A stretch of DNA of 64,000 nucleotides from Rhynchosporium graminicola. Taxonomy: Eukaryota > Ascomycota > Leotiomycetes > Helotiales > Ploettnerulaceae. The notes under the pieces are model-generated. The model ran no database searches, was not told the origin of the DNA, and was given only the letters and a program-made list of their open reading frames with translations. Positions 13,992-25,598 of this stretch are shown here, in pieces. The stretch's first letter is position 1. The number at the start of each line of letters is the position of its first letter. The stretch is taken from the NCBI GenBank assembly GCA_900074885.1, contig FJUW01000012.1, positions 1,255,807 through 1,319,806 on the forward strand. Reading direction: 5' to 3'. The position numbers were made by a program, and so were the translations under genes.

Positions 13992-15099
13992 AGATAAGAC
14001 TTCCTAGGGCGTAACTCTACCGATTCGGCGCTAGGAGAGAAAGATAATTTATTAGGAATAATATCTTCTCTCTTAGTACTACGTATTAGAATAGAGTTTA
14101 TTAGCTTATTAAACTCTAGAATACGCGGAGATTATAGTATTAGTTCTAGTAGGAGAGTCGAAGATAGGCGAGGGACTCTTATAAGGAACTTATCTTATGC
14201 GGAGATTAGTCTATCTATAGTATCTTCTAGAGAGTTATTCTTTTCCTCTTAGTCTACTAATCGTTATAAGAGGGAATAGATCAGGTTCGAGTTACTTATA
14301 ATAGTAGGAGTACTTAGCGATTATACTCCTAGTGAATTTCGCTTTTGTTTTCCTTTCTCTCTCAGTTAGTATTTCCTTAATAAAGTATTAATATTCTCTA
14401 GAGTAAGAGACGTTTAAAGTAAGGAAGGGTATAATAGATTAGGTTCGGAAGTAAAGCGGGAGGGGTCGCGTTAGGTCCCTTTAGAACTAGAGGAGTCTCT
14501 AGTTTATTAGTTAAGAGCTATTCTAGTAGCTTAAAAAGAGGTATATTAGGGCTATTTCGGCGGCGATATATAAAGGTTAAAGTTCTGAGGTATTTATTAT
14601 ACTTTCTTTAAAATCTATCTATAATTCCTTTATACTAAAGAAGTTATTAAAGGAGCGTTAGAAAAGACATCCTATATTATACTATTTAAAATAAGCTAAA
14701 TTAAACCCTAATTCATAGTTATCCGAGAGATCTCTAGTATCTCGGCTATATATAAGTAGTTATCGAATAACTAACTTAGTAGTAAGATATTATAATAAGC
14801 TATCTCCGGCTATCTTAATCTTTTTATTTAATATAATAATATAAGACTTAAAGTAGTATATAAGTAAGAATAAATAAGTAGGGAAGCTAAGAGCGATCTT
14901 ATATAGTTTACTACGAAGGAAATAAAAAGATAAGGAAAGAAGAAGAAGAGAGATAGAGTATAAGGTACCTTATATATATATACTAGTACTAGTCCGATAC
15001 TATACTAGGTCGGATACTAGTTCTGCCGGGATACTTATGAACTTGGGCCTTATTATCTATCCTTCTTCTCATATAATATTCAGGTGAGCTGTCGTCACA
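13992..15099 (-). mobile_element. Gypsy B copy B1, gag start and 5' LTR
   Basis: This is the remainder of B1 to the right of the Copia insertion. Joining 8170 to 13992 across the TSD restores the sequence seen uninterrupted in B2 near 22690-22720. It holds the first part of gag, the leader hairpin (near 14724-14750) and the 268-bp 5' LTR. The element abuts a hAT transposase fragment at 15100. Confidence 0.88.
14832..15099 (-). repeat. 5' LTR of Gypsy B copy B1 (268 bp)
   Basis: Reverse complement of the B2 LTRs at 21584-21851 and 31661-31928, same length. Its right tip reads GTCGTCACA, so the family LTR begins TGTGACGAC on the coding strand. A TATA-like ATATATAAGGTGCC segment is conserved in all three B LTRs and may be the promoter. 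Confidence 0.9.
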
Positions 15100-15399
15100 C
15101 TAGTAATCCTACTATTTTAGATACCTCTAATCTATACGATACGAGTAACGATAACAAGTATAATATATATACTAATACCGAAGAAGAAGAAGGAATAATA
15201 GATAAGTTAAATACTTATTTAGACGAAAAGCGAGCTTCTAGACATATAAGTATAATATCTTTATATAATAAAGCTTACTAATATCTAAATAGGTAATACC
15301 TCTTACTTACTGGAAAGTTAATAAAGAAAGATTTAAGGTTTTATCTTTATTAGCTCGAAAGTATTTATAAATACCTGCTACTTTAGCTAGTAGTGAAAG
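15100..15399 (+). pseudogene. hAT transposase C-terminal domain, left piece
   Basis: Forward frames encode DKLNTYLDEKRA (near 15200), then YWKVNKERFKVLSLLARKYL and, after a stop, IPATLASSE (to 15399). This is the C-terminal dimerisation domain of hAT transposases, which ends IPAT-SSER-FS. The frame is cut exactly at the SSE(R) codon by Gypsy A2 and resumes at 34145. Stops and frame changes show it is dead. The rest of the transposase would lie left of the window, beyond B1. The 5-bp repeat GAAAG at 15395-15399 is the A2 target duplication. Confidence 0.85.
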
Positions 15400-15634
15400 T
15401 GTGACGACTAGTCAGGTTTGGAGGTTTCTCCCTATTAGTAGAAATACTTACTACTAAGCGAGATTACACGAGTAGAGTTTAGGGGCCCCTTTTTATATAT
15501 ATACTCCCCTTCTCCCTCTACTTCTTTACTCCTTAGTTATAGATTCTTAAGTGATTCTTATTATTTTATATTTATAGTAATATGAGATCTTATTACTTAG
15601 GTAGTTTTAAGACTTTTCTAGAGTAAGCGTTATA
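15400..15634 (+). repeat. 5' LTR of Gypsy A2 (235 bp)
   Basis: Pairs with 33910-34144. It starts TGTGACGAC directly after the target duplication GAAAG. Confidence 0.92.
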
Positions 15635-18423
15635 TTATCTATAACTCTTTTATTTACATCTAGGAAGATAGTAAATATCTACTTATATTATACCTTTATA
15701 CCTAGAGCTACTAAACGTAAGAGATTACGCTATACGGAGAAGGCCTATACTAAGTATAAACTTAAAGAATAGTACCTAAACCGAAGTAACTTAAGTCTGA
15801 TAAATCAACTACCGGTTCTCCGACTCCCTTTACCTCCTATTCCTCGGCGACTCGTAATACTTACTATAACTTACCTCTCTCTATAGTAGAGAGTACTCGC
15901 GATAACGCCTCGTCCGAGTTAAGCTCCCTAACTCCTACTATAATTAACGAACTTACTAAGTCGCTAAACCTCCCCGATAATACCCTTATATTAATAGTAA
16001 CTATAAGTAACTTATAGGAAGACTATACTTACTAGCTATAAGAAGTAGAAAGGAAGCTCGCGGAGGAGAGATAATTAAACGTCGACTTATCTATAGAACT
16101 ACGTTAGTTACGGGATAAGTTCCTAGAACTACGCTAGTTAACTACTTAGCGCTCTACTAAGTCTATATTATTTAATAACATTTAATCGCGTATAATACTA
16201 CTATTATTAATTAAAGAAGATAATACTACTCTTATACCTAATAATTATTATTAAGAATAATCTACCGGAGGAATATCGTTAATATTATACGCTACGCGTA
16301 TAGAGAAGATACTAAACTTTCTAAATAAGCTCTCTAATAGAATCGATTACTTTTTAAAACTCTAGGAAGTATAGATACGTAACGCCCTCTAGCGCTACTC
16401 TAGCTACTTTATCGACGAAGATTATTATAAAGATTAGTTATTTAACTAAACGGAAAGAATAGCTAGAACTTACTTAGAACTCTTATTCTTAGAACTAGAA
16501 TATAATAAAGAAAGTAGTATAACTGATTCACTTAATATAATCACTTAACTTATCTCTTTCTTATTTAATCTATACGACTAATAAACTATAAGAGCTAGCT
16601 ACTCCGCGCTAAAGATAGATTATAAGTAGACCTTCTGGATATAATACTACGAGTTTCGTACGCTAGCTCGTAAAGCTAGAGTAAATAATTAATCGACTCT
16701 GAAAATGGACTTATAGGAGAAGCTACCTATATAGCTACGGAAATAGCTCTTCTAATAGTACTGAACGTTAAGGACACTAGAAGAATATATTAAGGCTATA
16801 TAAGCTAAAGACTAAGGTTAATTTATTAAAAAGACTTAATATTCCGAGTCTTAAGCTAAGGCTAGCGCGACTCGGGAACGCCCTATAAATACCTCCTCTT
16901 AGCGCTATAGTACTAACTTCTCTTCTTATCCGTAAATTAGTCTTCCTACGCCTGAGAATACTAGTGCGACTAGTAAATAAGTACTATACTTTATATAAAA
17001 TAATACGCCTCGTGTATAATCGCTAGCGAATACTCCTTATTACTTTACGCTTACCTTATACTTATGCTTATCGTTAGCTCGACCTAATACTCTGTATCGA
17101 ATTAACGTAATTAATACTAATAACGATATTAATAGTAAGTTAGAAGATAATAATAACGAAGAAACGTATGACAATACCTAGGAGTATATTAAACCGCTAG
17201 TAAAAGACTATACCTAGGGAAAGACTCCTTCTTAGGTAATATACGAGATATGCGATATCTTAACCTTATGAAGCTTCTTAGTAGTTAATCGTTTACTATA
17301 CGTATTACTCTTACTAAGAATAGACTCTCGTATAAGCTACTCGCACTTCTCGATTCTGGAGCTAATAAATACTATTTTATTAATTATTCTTTTCTTAAAT
17401 CTCTTTCTTTCTTCTTAAAACTTTTAATTTACTCTTTACTAAATATAATTCCTATTTAAAGCTTTAATAGCGTTAATAGTAGTACTATTAGTTACTATAC
17501 TATACTTAATTTAATAGTAGATTATCGCGTTTAGGTATTTACTCCTTTTCTTATTACTACTCTCGGAAACTATAGTATTATACTCGGTAGGACTTAGCTT
17601 TCGGAATATTAAGTACTCTTAGATACCTCTAAACGATAGATTATTTAGCTACTATATACTCCTCTTAGTAATATTTATAGCTCTCCGATCGAGATCAAGG
17701 ACTTATATAAATACTATACTTACTAGCGCTACTAATACGACGCTAACGAACGAAACGAACGCCTTAATTAGTTCTAGGAAGCGTACGAGGAATAGCGAAA
17801 CGAAGCTAACTCTCTTATTAATATTCGAACTATTATTAACTCTATCTCTATTATTAAACGACTATTACTAGCTCGGAAGCGCACTTCAAGGGAGACTTAT
17901 AGCTATAAAAATATCTAAAACTCTCCCCTAGAGAGTATTCTATAGGTAACTAACTCTCTATTACTACTACTGATTAGTTAGGATTATTTCTCCGGTATTT
18001 ATATCACTTATTATAGATATAATAAGCCTAAGTGTTTATTATCTAAAGAATAAGAATAGAGTAGTAAAGAGAAGTCTTTATACTCTAGAGAAGCTACTGA
18101 TATATAGCCGAAGTGCGTACGATTCAGTAATATTATCGCTTATATCCCGCGTGAATCTCTACTTTAACTTTAATTAGAAGTCTTTATATTAAAGACTTAC
18201 GTATAAGACTATACTTATATAATTTATACTATAGATTAATAGTTACTCGGAATACTATCTCGCGACTTAATAGAAGCTACTTAAAGTATAAATATAGCTA
18301 CTATAATATTTCGGAAGCGACTAAGATTATCTCGTATGCTTAGACCTCTTCTAGAGCCTCTTACGCTAGAGATTTATATAATTAGTAGCCTAGCTTTCTA
18401 TCTCTTATATAAACGCTAGAAGT

Positions 18424-18624
18424 TGTGACGGCGCATAGTATACGTGGCAGATACGGGCCAGTATCGGTGCCTTAGGCATACTCTCCTTATATATATAGAA
18501 GGTGCAGACTCCTTCAGAGCTCTGCATCTTTCTGTTCTTTCGTACTAGACTATATAAGATCGCTCTTAGCCTCCCTACTTATTTATTCTTACTTATATAC
18601 CGCCTTAAGTCTTATATTATTATA
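18424..18624 (+). repeat. 5' LTR of element D (201 bp)
   Basis: Pairs with 20048-20249. It begins TGTGACGGCGCATAG and its first 70 bases are almost identical to the other LTR. Confidence 0.9.
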
Positions 18625-18978
18625 TTAAACAGAAAGATTAAGACTACCGGGGACGATATTAAATAATATCTCACCTAGAAAACTCGATTCGCACGTACGA
18701 CTACTAGGGAGCTCTTCGCTGAGTTATCTCTACTTATTTTAGATTTTCGGAATTATACGGAAACAGTTAGTACTATTAATTACGAATTCAATAGTTAGGT
18801 TTTCAAAAGAGCCGAGATTCTAGAGATCTCTCGGATAGCTAGGAATTTAAACGTAATTTAGCCTCAGAAGCACTAGTATTACTACGAAATTACTCTCGGA
18901 TACTTCGAAACTTATTCTTTCGTACGTACGAAGTAAAACAGCGGACGAATTTTAGGTAGAAACTTCCTTATAGGCCTT

Positions 18979-19533
18979 AATATTTATTATCCTCTTACCC
19001 GACTTTAACTTTCCGAAAGTAGTTCTAATAGCGAAAAACCTTACTTTTAGGCTAGAACGAAGTAGCTTATTACTCTAGCGGAAATTACCGGAATCCGACT
19101 TGTAACTCTTATACCCCGGTATAATTTATCCCCCTCGGTAGAATCGACCTCCTTCTACTAGAAAATATTTATTATCCTCTTACCTGACTTTAACCTTCCG
19201 AAAGCAGCTCTAATAGCGAAAAACCTTACTTTTAGGCTAGGACGAAGTAGCTTATTACTCTAGCGGAAATTATCGGAATCCGACTTATAACCCTCATACC
19301 CCGGTATAATTTGTCCCTCTCGGCAGAATCGACCTCCTTCTACTAGAAAATATTTATTATCCCCTTACTCGACTTTAACTTTCCGAAAGTAGCTCTAATA
19401 GCGAAAAACCTTACTTTTAGGCTAGGATAAAGTAGCTTATTACCTTAGCGGAAATTACCGGAATCCGACTTATAATCCCTATACCTCGGTATAATTTATC
19501 CCCCTCGGCAGAATCGACCTCTCTTTACTAGAA
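18979..19533 (+). repeat. Three tandem copies of a 185-bp unit inside element D
   Basis: Units start at 18979, 19164 and 19349, each with AATATTTATTATC, and the last ends near 19533. The period is exactly 185 bp in both steps, which is not a multiple of three, so a coding repeat is unlikely. Differences among units are mostly C/T or G/A transitions. Confidence 0.9.
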
Positions 19534-20012
19534 CTTTTGATTTAATACTTTCTATATCTACTTAATAAAGATATTTAACTCTCCTTAATCTTTTAGCTTC
19601 TTTAGAATTCGATTTGGACTTTTGTTTCTTTCGTAACCTTTAAGTGTTTTAATCACTCGCTTAGTCTCGCTTATTCAGTAAAACTCGGTATTATAATTAC
19701 TGATAGAACCTACCCTTAAACGCTCTTTAATTAATAATTTATAGACCTCCGGACCGACTAGAAGTTAATTCAGACTGATACCTGACTACGCGTGCTTATA
19801 AAGCGCTAGTCTAGAGCTCTACTTCTGGCCTTATAAGAGGTTACTTAGAACTATAGTATCTCTCGGAGATTGCGTTTCCCTCTATAGAAGAGATAATCTT
19901 AGTACTGAATTAGTATCTACGGTTTCGGTTTGATGGAAATTTGGAAGGTTATCTTAATATTTAATTACGTTTTATACTTACTTTATTTCCTTAGTTACTT
20001 CGATTCTTTAAG

Positions 20013-20026
20013 GCTCGAGGGCGAGC
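20013..20026 (+). other. Hairpin before the polypurine tract of element D
   Basis: GCTCG-AGGG-CGAGC is identical to the hairpin in Gypsy A copies. The flanking A-G and T-T allow two further pairs, one of them G-T. The tract AGAAGGGGG and the 3' LTR follow. Confidence 0.6.
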
Positions 20027-20047
20027 TTCTGTCTTAGAAGGGGGTAA

Positions 20048-20249
20048 TATGACGGCGCATAGTATACGTGGCAGATACGGGCCAGTATCGGTGCCTTAGG
20101 CATACCCTCCTTATATATATAGAAGGTATAGACTCCTTCAGAGCTCTGCATCTTTCTGTTTCCTTCGTACTAGACTATATAAGATCGCTCTTAGCCTCCC
20201 TACTTGTTTATTCTTACTTATATACCGCCTTAAGTCTTGTGTCGTTATA
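20048..20249 (+). repeat. 3' LTR of element D (202 bp)
   Basis: Pairs with 18424-18624 and ends GTGTCGTTATA just before TSD copy GAAGT. A short reading frame within it (20068-20250) is judged incidental. Confidence 0.9.
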
Positions 20250-21583
20250 GAAGTCTTCTAACGATAAGATCTTCTCTATTACTTTTCACGAGATAGATAA
20301 GCTTCTTAATGACCGAATCGTAGTTTAGTAATATAATACTACTATCGTATCTTTGACTATCGACCTTACGGAACGTCGCAAAACCGCTTAGTAATTTACT
20401 ATTAGCTTAAGTGAATTAGATTCAGAACTATAGATCCCTTATAAGTATAGCTAATAGGTATATATCTTTTCTAAGGAAGCTAGCGATATTCTCCCTTCTT
20501 ATTACTTATACGATCACCGAATTAAGCTTAAGGAAGGGGCCGAGAAGAGCCTTAAATACTCCCTCTTATATAAGATATCGGCTAAAGAACTTAAAGTCGT
20601 TAAGGCGTATATTACTAATAACTTAGCTAAAGGTTTTATTAAACCTTCTTAAGTACTATACGCTATACTTATTCTTTTTATTAAGAAAGCTAATAGAAGT
20701 CTAAGATTCTATATCGACTTTCGCGTACTTAATAACCTCACGAGGAAGGATTAATATCTATTGCTATTAATTAATAAAACGCTAGCTAGAATCTCTACTA
20801 CTAAGATATTTACTAAACTAGATATTCGCTAGGTATTCTACCGAATTCGAATAGATCTAGCCTCTGAAGAGTATACGACTTTCCGGACCTGTTATAGCGT
20901 ATATAAGTGTGAGGTACTCCCTTTCGGTCTAACTAATAGCCTTACGATATACTAGCGATATATGAATAACGTCTTATTCGACTACTTAGATAACTTCTAT
21001 ATAATATATCTAGATAATATTCTGATCTACTCTAACGACTTACTTTAGTATTAATTATACGTATATAAAGTACTATAATAATTGTAAGACGCTAGATTAT
21101 AAGCCGACTTTAAGAAGTATGAATTTAATATTACTTATACTAAATACCTTAGATTTATTATCTCTACTTCTGGGATCGAGGTAGACCCTAAGAAAGTTAA
21201 TATTATATAATCTTAGAATTACCTAACTATAGTTAAGAGCGTATAATTGTTCTTAGGCTTTTATAACTTCTACTAATGATTTATTAAGAACTATAGAATT
21301 ATCGTAAAACCTCTTATATAACTTACTAAAAATAATATATTATTTCGTTTCGCTAAGGAGTATAAAGATACTTTTAATTACTTAAAGTACGCTCTTACTT
21401 CGGTACTACTCCTTTACTATTATTAGTAATATCTACCTTATATGATCGAAACAGATACTAGTAATAGAGTAATAGTAGGTATACTATCGTAATAGTACGA
21501 CGAAGACTAGTTCCTAGTAGCTTACTTCTCTAAGACTATACTACTTACCGAGCTTAATTACGCTATCTATGATAAGGAAATAC

Positions 21584-21851
21584 TATAACGACAGCTCACC
21601 TGAATATCACATGAGAAGAAGGATAGATAACAGGGCCCAAGTTCACAGGTATCCCGGTAGAACTAGTATCCGACCTGGTATAGTATCGGACTAGTACTAG
21701 CACATATATATAAGGTGCCTCGTACTCTATCTCTCTTCTTCTTCTTTTCTTATCTTTTTATTTCCTTTATAGTAGACTATATAAGATCGCTCTTAGCCTC
21801 CTTACTTATTTATTCTTACTTATATACTACTTAGAGTCTTATATCGTTATA
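21584..21851 (+). repeat. 5' LTR of Gypsy B2 (268 bp)
   Basis: Pairs with 31661-31928 and directly follows TSD AATAC. Differences from the 3' LTR are mainly C/T and G/A transitions. Confidence 0.92.
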
Positions 21852-21936
21852 TTAAATAAAAAGATTAAGATAGCCGGAGATAACTTATTATAATATCTTA
21901 CTACTAAGTTAGTTATTCGATAACTACTCGTATATA

Positions 21937-21959
21937 GCCGAGATACTAGAGATCTCTCG
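21937..21959 (+). other. Leader hairpin with a palindromic core shared by Gypsy B and element D
   Basis: The outer arms CCGAGA and TCTCGG enclose a segment containing the self-complementary AGAGATCTCT. It lies about 86 bp after the B2 5' LTR. The same block occurs in D at 18811-18834 and, inverted, in B1 near 14724-14750. Position and structure suggest an RNA packaging or dimerisation signal; this is inference. Confidence 0.4.
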
Positions 21960-24900
21960 GATAACTATAAATTAGGGTTTAATTCAGCTTATTATAAATA
22001 GTATAATAGAGGAGGTCTTCGCTAACGCTCCTTTAATAACTCCCTTAGTATAAAGGAATTATAAATAGATTTTGAAGAAGATATAATAAATACCTCGGAA
22101 CTTTAACCTCTATATATCGCTGCTGAAATAGCCTTAATATACTCTTTTTTAAGCTACTATTATAGCTCTTAACTAATAAACTAGAGACCCCTCTAGTTCT
22201 AGGGGAACTTAACGCGATCTCTCCCGCTCTACCTCTAAACCTAATCTATTATACTATTCCTTACTTTAAACGTCTCTTACTCTAGAGAATATTAATACCT
22301 TATTAAGGAAATACTAACTAAGAGAGAAAGGAAAATAAAAGCGAAATTCACTAGGAGTATAATCGCTAAGTACTTCTATTACTATAGGTAACTCGAACCT
22401 AATCTGTTCCCTCTTATAATAATTAGTAGACTAGGAGGAAAAGAATAACTCTCTAGAAGATATTATAGATAGACTGATCTCCGTATAAGATAAGTTCCTT
22501 ATAGGGGTCCCTTACTTATCTTCGACTCTCCTACTAGAACTAATACTATAATCTCCGCGTATAGCGGAGTTTAATAACCTAATAAACTCTATTCTGATAT
22601 ATAGTACTAAGAGAGAGGATACTATTCCTAATAAACTATCTCCTTTTCCCGGCGCCGAATCAGTAGAGTTACGCTCTAGGAAGTCTTATCTTACTAAGAA
22701 GATCCTACTCTTAGATAATAGATCAGACTCTACTTTCCTCTAATAGAGAGTATCGATATAAGACCGGCTAGCTATAAACGCCGACTATTACCCTACGGAC
22801 TTCTCCCGGCGCGTTCTCGTATAGAAGCTAATTACTAGATTAGCTAAGGAGTATCTTACGCCTTAGTACTTTACTAACGAGTTTAAAACTAGCGATAAAA
22901 TAATCTCCTTATTAGAGGAGAACTTTCTTATTAGTTTAGAGGAAGATAACTACTATAACGCTTTCTATTACCTAGAAATATAATAACTTAGCTATATACG
23001 CGAGACTTTCGCCGAGTTTCGTAATCGATTTTAAAGCGCTATTATCTAAAGTAAGATTAAAAAGAAGGAGTAGTTCTTCTATATATAAGATAAGATTATA
23101 CTATCCTTACGCGCTTTAACTCTTATTATTAAACTAATATAGAATAAGGATTACGCTTTTATAGTTAGATCCTTACTTTCTTTTAATACTAAGTGTCGCT
23201 ATAACTTAGAATATACCTATCCCGAGAAAGCTATTACCTAGGTATAGTACCGTAAGCTTACTATTACTACTACGACTACTACTAATTCTACCTCTTACCG
23301 GTCCTTAAGCTTAGCTCCTCGATAAACTACTCCTGTACTATATATACGTACCTCTACCCTAGTATAATCTAGTACTCCCTCCGCGCTAAAACACCCTGCT
23401 ACTTTAACCGGAGAACTCCTTAAGTATTATAGTTATAGATAGCTCGGTTATATTAAGCTAGATTACCCTAACTCGCTTAAAGTTTAATTAATCGACGAAT
23501 TTCCGGAAGAGGATTAAGTAACTAAGGAAATAGTAGAAGATATACCCTCCGAATCTGAACTAATACTAGAGGGAAATAACGAGGCCTAAGTAAAAACTCC
23601 TTCCTAGGTCTATATAAGTATAATCTCTTTAATCTGGACCTTAACTCCCTAATAGGAAGTAAGTAATTTATATACCCGACTATAGTTAGTATAAATAAGC
23701 TAGGAGTCTCTATAAATAGCCTAATCGATACCGGAGCGAACGGTTATCTATTTATTAATTGCACTTTTACTAGATAACTATTAGGAGCCCTTAGTATTAA
23801 AATCGAGCTACTACCTTATTTTATTCTAATACGTAGTTTCTAATAGTCTATTAGAACTTATATTACTTATTTTATATATTTATACCTTTCTATTAATAGT
23901 AAACGTATTTATAACTACCTTTTTATTCTCCTCGATTTAGAATAATAAGATATAATTATTAGTATTAAATAGATACGACGATTTCAGGTTAAGCTAGATA
24001 CGCTCTATTATAAGCTACTATAGTCGGAACGCTATCTAGCTACCTTTTAATACGATAAGGAGATAATTATAACTCTACTGCCTTATAAACCTAGTATCAA
24101 TCGATCTTACTAAATCGACGCTAACGCGCGGGACTTAGCTATAAACTAGCTGGACTAACGCTAATTATACTAAATAGTAGCGATATAATATATTAATATA
24201 TTATCCTTACCTTTTAACTTATTTCCGCTTATCGCTAAGGAATCCGAACTCCTTTCTACTCCGAATTCATCGAGAAAGGTACCTGCGCCGAAACCTTACT
24301 ATAAGTGCTCCTCTTAACCTCTGAGGATCTAGAAACTAGTTCTGATTTACTAAATTAGTACTATAGCTTTTTATTTTAATATAAAATATAAAAGTTCCGA
24401 ATTATTTTTTACTAGTATCTATAAGATAGACCGCCTCTTATAAGACTATCTAAATAGCGACTCTCCTGAGGATCCTAATACTAAACGACTCGTAGCCGAA
24501 AAGCTACTAGAATAGTATTATACTCTTAAGAAAGCTTTTTCTAAGCGGGATTCTAATATTCTTCTACTATATTACTTATATAATTATAAAATTATTTTAG
24601 AAGAACTATTATTTAATATATATTCGCTCTTATATTAGTAATCTATAGACGAATTATAAGTAACTAAAGAGTATCTTATAAAGAACTTAGATAAGGGATT
24701 TATCGAATCTAGCTAAAGTCCCTTTATATTACTTATACTATTTGTTAAGAAAGCTAATAAAAGATTACGCTTCTATATTAACTATCGTAAGCTTAATACG
24801 ATCACTCGAAAGGATTTATACTTAATACTTAGGATCGATAAGCTCTTAACTTATATATCTAAAGTAATAATCTTTACTAAACTAGATATCCGAGTAGTAT

Positions 24901-25598
24901 TTAACTATATCTATATAAACCCTGAATCCGAGGAGTATACTACCTTCCGAACCCGCTTCGGATCCTATAAATATAAAGTATTACCTTTCGGGCTCTATAA
25001 TAAACTTAGTATATACTAGCGATATATAAATAATATACTACTAGACTACTTAGATAATTTCTATATAGTCTACTTAGATAATATCCTTATATACTTAGAA
25101 ATACTCTAGGAATATAAGGAATATATCAAATTAATACTATAATACTTAATAGATACCGGACTTTAAGTAGATATTAAGAAAAGCGAATTCTATATTACTC
25201 GGACTAAATACCTTAGATATATTATTACTACTAACAGAATCGAGCCAGATCCCGAGAAGGTAGTACTATTAGTAGACTAGAAATACCCCGAAATAGTAAT
25301 AGCTATAAAATCCTTCCTAGGATTCTATAGGTTCTACTATTAATTTATTCGGAATTTCGGCCTTATCGCTAAACCTCTCTTAGTACTTACTCGGCCTATA
25401 GTACTATAGAATTTCACTAATAATTATAAGAAGTCCTTCGATAATTTATATTAATAGCTACTATTAGTATAGAAACTATATTATTTCGACCCTAAATTAT
25501 AAACTAAACTAGAAACTAATACTTCTAATAATATAATAGCTAGAGTTATCTCCTAATTATATGAAGATAACTAGTAGTATCTAATTAGATTCTACTCC

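Larger units (their letters stand above)
18424..20249 (+). mobile_element. Non-autonomous LTR element D (1,826 bp) with no recognisable pol
   Basis: It is bounded by LTRs of 201 bp (18424-18624) and 202 bp (20048-20249) and by the TSD GAAGT (18419-18423 and 20250-20254), inside Gypsy A2 between its protease and RT. The 1.4-kb interior shows no protease, RT or integrase motif; instead it has three copies of a 185-bp tandem repeat. The downstream half of the LTR (from about ACTATATAAGATCG to the end) and part of the leader closely match Gypsy B. The segment just before the 3' LTR carries the same hairpin as Gypsy A. It resembles TRIM/LARD-type elements mobilised by proteins of an autonomous relative, most likely family B. 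The first part of the LTR keeps many CpA and TpG sites, unlike its surroundings. Confidence 0.85.

Noticed and set aside
15084..15281. A 65-codon plus-strand frame presented as a possible small gene
   Set aside because: It begins with GTG inside the B1 LTR and runs into the hAT transposase remnant; it is part of that pseudogene.
20068..20250. 60-codon frame
   Set aside because: Lies wholly inside the 3' LTR of element D.
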